Assembly (NCBI RefSeq): GCF_003351345.1
Contig: NZ_QQTO01000033.1
Location: 124,001-188,000 of the forward strand
DNA: 64,000 nucleotides
Origin: Allobosea caraganae
GTDB taxonomy: Bacteria > Pseudomonadota > Alphaproteobacteria > Rhizobiales > Beijerinckiaceae
Reading direction: 5' to 3'
Made by a program: the position numbers and the translations under genes. The notes beneath the pieces are model-generated. The model searched no databases and was not told the DNA's origin. It worked only from the letters and a program-made list of their open reading frames with translations. Shown here piece after piece: positions 1 to 8,155 of the stretch; position 1 is the first letter of the stretch, and every line of letters starts with the position of its first letter.

Positions 1-1
1 C

Positions 2-1828
2 GAATTCGACCTCGGCGACGCCGCCGATGCCAAGGCGCTGACCCGCACCTTGCAGGACGCCTCGCTGCTCTATCGGCTGCGGCAGGATGCGCCGCCCGAT
101 GGCGAGACGCTGGCGCGCCGCATGGCCGCCGACCTTAATCCGCTGGTCGATGCGCTCTGGTCGCAGGGCTATTTCAACGCCGACGTGACGCTCGAAGTCG
201 ATGGCGCCCGCCTGCGCGTCGGCGGCGAGCCGGATGCCGGCCTGGTGCGCGCCCTCGAAGCCTATCGCAATCGCGAGCCGGCACCGATCAAGGTCGAAAT
301 CGCGCCCGGCCCGGTCTTCGGCCTGCGCAAGGTCGATATTCTGGAGCGCGGCGAGGTCGGCGCTCCCAGCATCGCCGATCCCCAGAAGGTCGCGAAGCTC
401 AAGCCCGGCGATGCCGCGACGGCCTCGGCCCTGCGCTCGGCTCAAGCCGCGCTGGTCGACTACCTGCGCGCCCAGTCGCGCCCGCTCGCCAAGATCGTCG
501 AGCTCAGGCCCGTCGTCGATCATGCCGCGCGCATCATGGACGTGACCTATGTCGTCGATCCCGGTCCGCTCGCCGGCTTCGGCGACATCGCCATCGGCGG
601 CACGGTCGATGTCCCGCCCGAGGTCGTGCGCTCCTTCATCTATCTGGAACCGGGCGATCCCTATTCACCCAAGGCGCTGGCGGATACGCGCAAGTCGATC
701 ACCTCGATCCCGGCAATAGGCTCCGCGCGCATCCGCGAGGGCGACAAGCTCGATGGCAACGGCAACCTGCCGATCTTCGTCGAGGTCACGGAGCGGCCTA
801 AGCGTCTGATCGGCTTCTCCGCTCGCTACTCGACCATCGATGGCCCGGCGGTGAAGACCTATTGGGAGCACCGCAACCTGTTCGGCGGCGCCGAGCGCCT
901 GCGGCTCGAAGCCGACATCTTCCTGGCGCCGCGCATCGACGGCAGCTCGATCCAGCGGTTCGGCGACTTCGAGCAGTCCGATCTCGGTGGCCGCTTCTCC
1001 TTCAGCTTCATGAAGCCGGCGCTGAATGGCAGCCGCTACGACCTGCTGGTCGACGGCATGGCCACGCGCGAGCGCGTCGGCACCAATCGTTATGGCGGTT
1101 ACACCGCGCGCTACGCCAACATCACGACCAGCATCCGCCGCCGCTTCAGCGACACCTTCTCGGTCCAGGCCGGGCTGGAGGTCGAGCGCGGCCAGACCAG
1201 CGACGTGCTCGGCCAGGTCGACTACACCCTCGTCGGCATCCCGCTCTCGGTGAAATACGATTCGACCGATAGCCTGCTAGACCCGACCCGCGGCATCCGC
1301 GCCACCGCCTCGGTGGCGCCCTATGCCATGTTCGGCGACAACACCAACGCGCTCTTCCAGACCAAGGCGTCGATCGCCGGCTACTACGCGCTCGATGAGG
1401 ACGCCCGCTACGTCCTGGCCGGGCGCGTCGGCTTCGGCTCGATCGCCGGCGCCGATCTCGACGAGATCCCGGCGACGCGGCGCTTCTATGCCGGCGGCGG
1501 CGGCTCGGTGCGCGGCTATGCCTATCGCTCGCTCTCGCCGCTCGGCCCGCTCAACCGCCTGACCGGCGGTCGCAGCCTGTTCGAGGCCTCGGCCGAGGCC
1601 CGCATCAAGATCACCGAGACGATCGGCATCGTGCCGTTCTTTGATGCCGGCATGGCCTTCGCGTCGGAGCTCCCGAACTTCAAGGAGACATTGGCGCTCT
1701 CGGCCGGGCTTGGCCTGCGCTACTATACGCCGATCGGGCCGATCCGGCTCGATGTCGCGGCGCCGCTCAACCCGCGCAAGGGCGACAAGCCCGTTGCGGT
1801 CTATATCAGCATCGGACAGGCCTTCTGA
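2..1828 (+). CDS. tamA: TamA-like outer-membrane assembly protein (5' end missing)
   Basis: The reading frame is open from base 2, so the N-terminus lies outside the window; about 608 codons are visible. The first third resembles POTRA repeats, and the last two thirds form an Omp85/BamA-type 16-strand barrel. The glycine-rich GGGGSVRGYAYRSL segment near base 1495, typical of BamA/TamA family barrels, is present, and the C-terminus ends in an aromatic residue (QAF). In the family TamA sits in the outer membrane and works with TamB in assembling autotransporters or moving envelope material. The next gene, tamB, overlaps it through an ATGA junction, which strongly supports TamA over BamA. A likely alternative label is simply BamA/TamA family protein. 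Confidence 0.88.
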   Translation, partial: EFDLGDAADAKALTRTLQDASLLYRLRQDAPPDGETLARRMAADLNPLVDALWSQGYFNADVTLEVDGARLRVGGEPDAGLVRALEAYRNREPAPIKVEIAPGPVFGLRKVDILERGEVGAPSIADPQKVAKLKPGDAATASALRSAQAALVDYLRAQSRPLAKIVELRPVVDHAARIMDVTYVVDPGPLAGFGDIAIGGTVDVPPEVVRSFIYLEPGDPYSPKALADTRKSITSIPAIGSARIREGDKLDGNGNLPIFVEVTERPKRLIGFSARYSTIDGPAVKTYWEHRNLFGGAERLRLEADIFLAPRIDGSSIQRFGDFEQSDLGGRFSFSFMKPALNGSRYDLLVDGMATRERVGTNRYGGYTARYANITTSIRRRFSDTFSVQAGLEVERGQTSDVLGQVDYTLVGIPLSVKYDSTDSLLDPTRGIRATASVAPYAMFGDNTNALFQTKASIAGYYALDEDARYVLAGRVGFGSIAGADLDEIPATRRFYAGGGGSVRGYAYRSLSPLGPLNRLTGGRSLFEASAEARIKITETIGIVPFFDAGMAFASELPNFKETLALSAGLGLRYYTPIGPIRLDVAAPLNPRKGDKPVAVYISIGQAF

Positions 1829-4800
1829 TGAGGAAGCGGCCGAACCTTTCGCGCCTGGCGCTCCTCGCCCTCCTGCTCCTGGCGGGGCTGGCGATCTTCT
1901 CGCGCGTCCCCGGCGAAGCCCAGAACGCCGATAGCGACAAGGGCATCGTCGCCGACCTGATCTCGCGGGCGCTCTCGACGCCGAACAGCCAGGTCTCGAT
2001 CGGCGCGGTCGATGGCGCTCTGTCCTCCGACGTCGCGATCCGCGACATCGTGCTCTCCGACCGCGACGGCCCCTGGCTCCGGCTGGACCGCGTCAGGCTG
2101 ATCTGGACCCGCAGCGCGCTGCTGCTGCGCCGGCTCGAGGTCAACCGGCTCGAGATCGGCAAGCTCGAGATCCTGCGCAAGCCGGCGCCGCAGCCGCCCG
2201 GGGCTCCGCCGCCCAGCGACCAGCCGATCCTGCCGGAACTGCCGCTGAAGGTGATCATCAGCGCCTTCCAGCTCAACGAGCTCTCGCTCGGTGCGCCGCT
2301 CGTCGGCGTTCCCGCCCGCCTTGGCGCAACCGGGTCCGCCACGCTCGGCCCGCCTTCGGAAGGGCTCGACCTCAGGCTCGACGCCCGCCGCCTCGATGCC
2401 GCTGGCGAGTACACTGTGCGGCTGGGCTTCGTGCCGCAATCGACGCGGCTTCAGGTCGCCGCCAAGGTCGACGAACCGCGGGGCGGCCTGATCGCGCATG
2501 TCGCCGGCCTGCCGGATCAGCCGCCGGTCAAGCTCGACCTCAACGGCGACGGCCCGCTCGATAGCTTCCGCTCCAACCTGACCTTCATCGCTGGCCCGAC
2601 CATTGGCGCGCAAGGGTCGGCCAATCTCTCCCGCGCCGGCAATGCCCGCAATCTGGCGCTCGCGCTCGACGCCCGCATCGAAGGCCTGATGCCGCCGCCG
2701 CTGGCGCCGGTCTTCGCCGGATCGACCAAGCTCGACGGCACCATCGGCATCGTCGATGACGGCTCGGTCAATGTCAGCAACCTCGCGCTCGTCTCGGCGC
2801 TGGCGCGGCTCGATGTCCGCGGCCGCTACGGCGCCGACAAGAATCTCGACTTCCGCATCACCGCTGGCGCGATCCCCAACGCCAATGGCCGCACCGTCGC
2901 CTCCGGCAGCGAGATCGGCAAGCTCGCGCTCGATGCGACCATTGCCGGGCCAGCCGCCGGCCCCCGCATCACCGCGAGCTTCGACGCCGAGGATGCCCGC
3001 CTGCCGCTCGGCCACCTCGGCAAGCTCGCTGCGCGCTTCACCGCAACGCCGAACGGCGCCATCGGCGACGCCAATACCCGCATCGCGCTCGTCGCCGACG
3101 GCGATGCCACCGGCGTCGCGCTGGCCGACCCCAGGATCGCGCGCATCGTCGGCGACCGCGTCACCTTCACCTTGCGCGGCACCGGGGACGGGGAGGGCAG
3201 CGCCGATTTCGAGACGCTGCGGCTCGCCATGTCCGGCGTCGAGCTCGACTACAAGGGCAGGCTCGGCAAGGCCCGCATCCTCGGCCAGGCCAACGCGACC
3301 CTGCCGGACCTTTCGCGCCTGAACGAGCTGGCCGGGCGCAAGCTCTCCGGCAAGGCGCTGCTCGGCGCCTCGCTCGACGCGGTTCCGAAGGACAATGCCT
3401 ATTCGGCCACGCTGACCGGCCGCACGGACAACCTCGTCACCGGCGAAGCGGCGCTCGACCGGCTCATCGGCGGCGACCTGACGCTCGCCGGTCAGGTTAG
3501 CACCCTTGCAACCGGCGGTGCGAATGTCTCCGGCCTGCGTCTGGCCGGTCAGCATCTTGCCGTCACCGCCGATGGCGGCATTGGCCCGCAAGCCTCCAAC
3601 CTGCGCGCCGCGATCACCTTGCCCGACCTGAAGCGCGCCGATCCGCGCCTCTCCGGCCGCGGCGAGATCACTGCCCAACTCAATGGCCCGCAGGACAAGC
3701 TCGACGCCACCGCCCGCATCGCGGTCACCAATGCGAGCGCGCTCGGCCGCCCGATCCCGCGCCTCGCCATCGACGCCGTCATCCGCGACCTGCAGGGCGC
3801 GCTCGACTCGCGCGTGACGCTCAACGGCGAGATCGAAGGCAAGCCGGCGACCGGCGCCCTCCAACTCGCCCGCACCCAGGACGATGGCTGGAACCTGTCC
3901 TCGCTCGACATCGCCATCGGCTCGGTCAAGCTCAACGGCGCCGTGACGGTCGATCCGGCCAAACGCGCCGTCGGCCGTCTGACACTTGCCGCCCGCAACC
4001 TCGACGACCTTTCGGCGCTGGCGCTCACCAAGCTCGGCGGCCAGCTCGATGCCGACCTGACGCTGGCGCTGCCCGAGGGCAAGCAGAGCCTCGACCTCAC
4101 GGCCCGCGGCAGCCGCATCAACGCCGCCGGCGTCTCGCTCGACAAGCTCGACGCGACCGCGGGCGCGACCGATCTCTACGGCCGGCCGGCGATCAACGCC
4201 GCCGTTGCCGTCGACCGCGCCGTGATCGCCGGTGAGCCGGTCTCCTCGATCCGCTTCGATGCCAAGGGTGGCGCGCAAGCCAGCGACTTCACCCTTTCCG
4301 CCGCGGCCCGTGGCTTCGCGCTCAACGGCGCCGGCCGGCTCGTGCCGGGCGAGCCGCTGCGGCTCGAACTTGCCTCCTTCGACGCGCGCCGCGACGGCCG
4401 CCGCATCGCTCTCGCCAGCCCGGCTGCGTTCAGTTTCCCCGCAGGCGGCGTCGAGATCGCCAATTTCGCGCTCGCCGTTGATGGCGGCCGCATCAGCGTC
4501 GATGGCCGCGCCGGCGAAACCCTCGATCTCAAGGTCAGCGCCAGCAACGTGCCGCTCTCGGCCGCGAAGCTGGCCGCCCCATCGCTCGATCTCTCTGGGA
4601 CGCTCAACGCTGAAGCCCAGATCGCCGGCAAGCCCGATGCGCTGTCGGGCCCGTGGAAACTGAGCATCGCCCGCCTGGTCACGCCCGAGACCCGCAGCGC
4701 CGGCCTGCCGCCGATCGAGATCAACGGCAATGGCCGCCTCAACGGCCGCGAGACCAGCGTCGATGCCACCCTCGTCGCCGGCAAAGGCGCCAACCTGACG

Positions 4801-6150
4801 ATTCGCGGCACCGCGCCGCTGAGCGCCGCCGGCGCGCTCGACCTCGCGGCGCAGGGCAGGGTGGACGCCGCGCTCGCAAATTCGCTGATCGCGGCGCAAG
4901 GCCAGCGCGTCACCGGCACGCTCGCGCTCGACATGCGCGCCGGCGGCACAGCCGCTTCTCCTCGGCTCAGCGGTGCCGCGACCTTCGCCAATGGCAGCTT
5001 CACCGACGCGCTCCAGGGCGTGAAGCTGACGGGAATCGAGGCCCGCATCGCCGCCAATGGCGAGAACCTGACGATCGAGCGCGCCGGCGCCAAGACGCCC
5101 AACGGCGGCACGATCTCGGCCTCCGGCCAGGTCAAGGTCGATCCTGCCGCCGGCTTCCCCGGCCAACTGCGCATCCAGGGCAATCGGGCCCAGCTCGTCT
5201 CCAGCGGTATCGTCACGGCCGTCGCCGATCTCGACCTTGAGCTCTCCGGGCCGCTGGCCCAGCGCCCGCGCGTCAGCGGCAAGGTCGGTGTCGTCTCGCT
5301 CGACGTCGCGGTGCCCGACCGGCTGCCGGCCTCGCTGCGCCCGGTCGACGGCATCCGCCACGTCAAGGCGACCGGCACGGCCGCGGCACGGCTTGCCGCC
5401 CAGCGCAAGGCGCAGGCCAAGGCGGGCAAGGGCGGTAAGGCCACCGCCTTCGAGGCTGCGCTCGCCATCACGGTGTCCGCGCCGAATCGCGTTTTCATCC
5501 GCGGGCGCGGCATCGACGCGGAACTCGGCGGCGAGCTGCGCGTCGGCGGCACCTCTTCGGCGCCAGTATTGGATGGCGGCTTCGAGCTTCGGCGCGGCCG
5601 GCTCTCCATCGCCAGCCAGCGGCTCGATTTCAGCCGCGGCCGGCTGACCTTCGCCGGCGGCGTGATTCCCGAGCTCGACTTCGTCGCCGAGACGCGCGCC
5701 GCCGACGTCACCGCACGCATCCTGATCACCGGCCAGGCTGACCAGCCGGCCTTCGCCTTCACCTCGAGCCCGGAACTGCCGCAGGACGAGGTGCTGTCGC
5801 GCCTGCTCTTTGCCCGCGCCTCCGGCTCGCTCTCGCCCTTCCAGGCGCTGCAACTGGCGCAGACGGCGGCGCAATTCGCCGGTGGCGGCGGCGACGATTC
5901 GTTCGAGCGGCTGCGCAAGTCGCTCGGCGTCGACAATCTCGACATCCAGATGAGCGCGAGCGGCAGCCCGACCATCGGTGCTTCCCGCTATATCGGGAAC
6001 AACGTCTCCGTCGGCGTGAAAGCCGGCGCCAAACCCGAGGATAGCGGCATCTCGGTGGGAATCGACGTCACCAAGCGGCTAAAGATCCAGGCCGAGACGG
6101 GAGCCGACGGCAGCGCCTCGGTCGGCGTCGGCGCCGAATGGGAATACTAG
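1828..6150 (+). CDS. tamB: Translocation/assembly module TamB
   Basis: This 1440-residue protein starts at the ATG that overlaps the tamA stop codon, so the two genes are translationally coupled. Residues about 9-27 form one hydrophobic signal anchor. The rest is a long run of beta-strand-rich, Gly/Ala/Leu/Asp-rich sequence typical of AsmA-like/TamB proteins, and the last 350 residues match the conserved TamB (DUF490) domain, with LDFSRGRLTF and PELPQDEVLSRLLF segments. TamB is anchored in the inner membrane and spans the periplasm to TamA; family members are linked to autotransporter assembly and phospholipid transport. Size and gene order are normal for alphaproteobacteria. Confidence 0.93.
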   Translation: MRKRPNLSRLALLALLLLAGLAIFSRVPGEAQNADSDKGIVADLISRALSTPNSQVSIGAVDGALSSDVAIRDIVLSDRDGPWLRLDRVRLIWTRSALLLRRLEVNRLEIGKLEILRKPAPQPPGAPPPSDQPILPELPLKVIISAFQLNELSLGAPLVGVPARLGATGSATLGPPSEGLDLRLDARRLDAAGEYTVRLGFVPQSTRLQVAAKVDEPRGGLIAHVAGLPDQPPVKLDLNGDGPLDSFRSNLTFIAGPTIGAQGSANLSRAGNARNLALALDARIEGLMPPPLAPVFAGSTKLDGTIGIVDDGSVNVSNLALVSALARLDVRGRYGADKNLDFRITAGAIPNANGRTVASGSEIGKLALDATIAGPAAGPRITASFDAEDARLPLGHLGKLAARFTATPNGAIGDANTRIALVADGDATGVALADPRIARIVGDRVTFTLRGTGDGEGSADFETLRLAMSGVELDYKGRLGKARILGQANATLPDLSRLNELAGRKLSGKALLGASLDAVPKDNAYSATLTGRTDNLVTGEAALDRLIGGDLTLAGQVSTLATGGANVSGLRLAGQHLAVTADGGIGPQASNLRAAITLPDLKRADPRLSGRGEITAQLNGPQDKLDATARIAVTNASALGRPIPRLAIDAVIRDLQGALDSRVTLNGEIEGKPATGALQLARTQDDGWNLSSLDIAIGSVKLNGAVTVDPAKRAVGRLTLAARNLDDLSALALTKLGGQLDADLTLALPEGKQSLDLTARGSRINAAGVSLDKLDATAGATDLYGRPAINAAVAVDRAVIAGEPVSSIRFDAKGGAQASDFTLSAAARGFALNGAGRLVPGEPLRLELASFDARRDGRRIALASPAAFSFPAGGVEIANFALAVDGGRISVDGRAGETLDLKVSASNVPLSAAKLAAPSLDLSGTLNAEAQIAGKPDALSGPWKLSIARLVTPETRSAGLPPIEINGNGRLNGRETSVDATLVAGKGANLTIRGTAPLSAAGALDLAAQGRVDAALANSLIAAQGQRVTGTLALDMRAGGTAASPRLSGAATFANGSFTDALQGVKLTGIEARIAANGENLTIERAGAKTPNGGTISASGQVKVDPAAGFPGQLRIQGNRAQLVSSGIVTAVADLDLELSGPLAQRPRVSGKVGVVSLDVAVPDRLPASLRPVDGIRHVKATGTAAARLAAQRKAQAKAGKGGKATAFEAALAITVSAPNRVFIRGRGIDAELGGELRVGGTSSAPVLDGGFELRRGRLSIASQRLDFSRGRLTFAGGVIPELDFVAETRAADVTARILITGQADQPAFAFTSSPELPQDEVLSRLLFARASGSLSPFQALQLAQTAAQFAGGGGDDSFERLRKSLGVDNLDIQMSASGSPTIGASRYIGNNVSVGVKAGAKPEDSGISVGIDVTKRLKIQAETGADGSASVGVGAEWEY

Positions 6151-6562
6151 CCCTCGCTCCGCCTACGCGCAGTTTGGAAACCGGAGAATCGGCGGCTGAC
6201 GGCGCACTTGGGTGGGCTGACGATTCTGCGACACCGGGTCCATGCGAACGGCGGGATCGGGGTGGCGCGGTTAACGCGTGGTAAATTTCGCCCCTCAAAG
6301 CGTGGCGCGCCTGCAACACCGGGTTCCAAAGCACCCCCTGGGGCCATGCGGCGGCCTGATCTCGGTTGATCGGCAATCCGGCTTTCGTATGGTGTTGATG
6401 CGTCGGGACGTTCCCGGTCGCTGTTTTTCGTCTTCGCCTCTGAATGGTTCAGGGACGCGGGCGAAAGACCGGGATAGGCGGGTTCGCCGGTTTGGTCTCC
6501 TGGGGCCACCTGCAAGGACACGCTGAAGCCCGAGGGTCTCGAAACTCTTTTGGAGGTTACCA
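6151..6562 (+). promoter_or_regulatory. Long leader and probable promoter region of the porin gene
   Basis: This is 412 bases without a convincing gene. A candidate sigma70-like pair is TTGATC (6366-6371) and TATGGT (6388-6393) with a 16-base spacer, which would give a leader of about 160 bases. A CtrA-like site, TTAA-N7-TAAA, lies at 6271-6285; it departs from the full consensus by one base. A strong Shine-Dalgarno sequence GGAGGT lies just before the porin ATG at 6563. The short open frames here overlap each other on both strands and look random. The promoter and CtrA calls are inference from pattern only. Confidence 0.35.
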
Positions 6563-7957
6563 ATGAAGCTCGTTAAGAGCCTCCTCCTCGGTTCCGCCGC
6601 CGGCATCGCCGCGGTCGCCGGGGCTCAGGCCGCCGACCTTCCCTCGCGGAAGGCCGCTCCGGTCGAATACGTTCGCGTCTGCTCCGCCTACGGCGCAGGC
6701 TTCTTCTACATCCCGGGCACCGATACCTGCCTTCGCGTTGGTGGCCGTGTTCGCGCTGAGTACACCGTCGGCACCCGCTTCGGCGACTACCAGGATGCTT
6801 ACGGCACCCGCGCCCGTGGCCGTCTGAACATCGACGCCCGCACCGCGACCGCTTACGGCACGCTGCGTACCTTCTTCCGCTACGAGCTGACCAACAACAC
6901 CGGCCTGTACAACTCCGGCGGCGTCACGCCGTTCAACACCGGCGCTGTCATCCCGGGTTCGACCCGCGGCGCTGCCCCGACCGCTGCCTCCAGCGCTCTC
7001 GTCGATCTGGCCTTCGTCCAGTTCGGCCCGATCACCGCTGGTCGCGCTCAGTCGTTCTTCGACTTCTACGCGAACGACTACAACTTCGCTTCGACCCGTA
7101 CGTCGGACACCCGTCTGAACCTGTTGGCCTACACCGCCACCTTCGGTTCGGGCTTCTCGGCCACGGTCTCGCTCGAAGATCGCGTCTCGGGCACCAACAA
7201 CCGCGAACTGCCGGGCGTGACCTTCACCCCGACGCTCCTCGGTGGCACCTACGGCACCGCCGTCGTTCAGGGCCAGGACTATCCGGACCTCATCGGCTCG
7301 CTGCGCGTCGATCAGGGCTGGGGTTCGGCTCAGCTGTCCGGCGCGGTCGGCCAGCGCAAGTACTCCGTCGGCCTGCCGTCGGTTGCTGTCCAGTCGCCGG
7401 TTGATGGCGACGAGATGGTCTGGGCGATCCAGGGCGGCGTGAAGATCAACCTGCCGATGCTCGCCGCTGGCGACAACCTGATCCTGCAGGCTGCTTACGC
7501 TGATGGCGCTCTCGGCTACATCGGTTGGTATCCGGGCACCTTCGGCGTCGGCCGTCTCGGTGGTCTGACCCTCGCCGATGCCACGCTGAACACCATCACC
7601 GGCAGTGTCGACAACAGCTCGGGCTGGTCGCTCGTTGCGGCTCTCAAGCACTTCTGGACCCCCCAGCTGCGCACCGAGATCACCGCTTCGTACTCCCAGG
7701 TCAAGCTGAAGTACATCGATGCGGCTAGCTTCGGCGCCTTCGCTCGTTCGCTCGACCCGAAGGAGTACAACATCGCTGCCAACCTGATCTGGTCGCCGGT
7801 TTCTGGCCTGGATATCGGCGTTGAGGTTCTCTACACCCACCTCGACGTTCGTAACCCGGTCGGCGAGGCTCAGAACTACGGTGGCCGCAGCGGCATCCTC
7901 AGCATCAAGAACGACGATGCTTGGGCTGGCCGTCTCCGGATCCAGCGCGACTTCTGA
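6563..7957 (+). CDS. Rhizobial Omp2-type porin
   Basis: The 464-residue protein begins with a Sec signal peptide (MKLVKSLLLGSAAG..., probable cleavage after AQA at residue 23). The mature part opens with ADLPSRKAAP and continues with VEYVRVCSAYGAGFFYIPG, the hallmark of Brucella Omp2a/Omp2b and rhizobial porins; two Cys residues near positions 40 and 55 are conserved in that family. The C-terminus ends in phenylalanine (RIQRDF), the usual barrel signal. The product is a general outer-membrane diffusion channel. It has a strong ribosome binding site, its own terminator, and noticeably more T-ending codons (GCT, CGT, GTT) than its neighbours, as expected for a very highly expressed gene. Confidence 0.95.
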   Translation: MKLVKSLLLGSAAGIAAVAGAQAADLPSRKAAPVEYVRVCSAYGAGFFYIPGTDTCLRVGGRVRAEYTVGTRFGDYQDAYGTRARGRLNIDARTATAYGTLRTFFRYELTNNTGLYNSGGVTPFNTGAVIPGSTRGAAPTAASSALVDLAFVQFGPITAGRAQSFFDFYANDYNFASTRTSDTRLNLLAYTATFGSGFSATVSLEDRVSGTNNRELPGVTFTPTLLGGTYGTAVVQGQDYPDLIGSLRVDQGWGSAQLSGAVGQRKYSVGLPSVAVQSPVDGDEMVWAIQGGVKINLPMLAAGDNLILQAAYADGALGYIGWYPGTFGVGRLGGLTLADATLNTITGSVDNSSGWSLVAALKHFWTPQLRTEITASYSQVKLKYIDAASFGAFARSLDPKEYNIAANLIWSPVSGLDIGVEVLYTHLDVRNPVGEAQNYGGRSGILSIKNDDAWAGRLRIQRDF

Positions 7958-7980
7958 TCGGTCCTCCGATCTTTAGTGGA

Positions 7981-8012
7981 AAGCCCCGGGGAAACCCGGG
8001 GCTTTTTCTTTT
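7981..8012 (+). terminator. Rho-independent terminator of the porin gene
   Basis: A perfect 10-bp stem (AAGCCCCGGG / CCCGGGGCTT) with a GAAA tetraloop is followed by TTTTTCTTTT. It begins 23 bases after the porin stop codon and is the strongest terminator in the window. Confidence 0.93.
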
Positions 8013-8155
8013 GGATTTCATGACTTACGGGCAATGCTGCGCTTGACAGGTCAAGGCCATGTCGAGCGAGATAAGTGCCGGTTCGCGTAACGGAATATGT
8101 CAGGTGATCGGCCCATGCGGCTCTCTGGAGCGGTTGGCCCGGAGACGGTCCTGAC

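Noticed and set aside
1801..5874. A 1357-codon open frame on the minus strand opposite tamB
   Set aside because: It mirrors the codon pattern of the GC-rich tamB gene, is Arg/Glu/Gly-rich without domains, and has no ribosome binding site; tamB on the other strand is clearly real.
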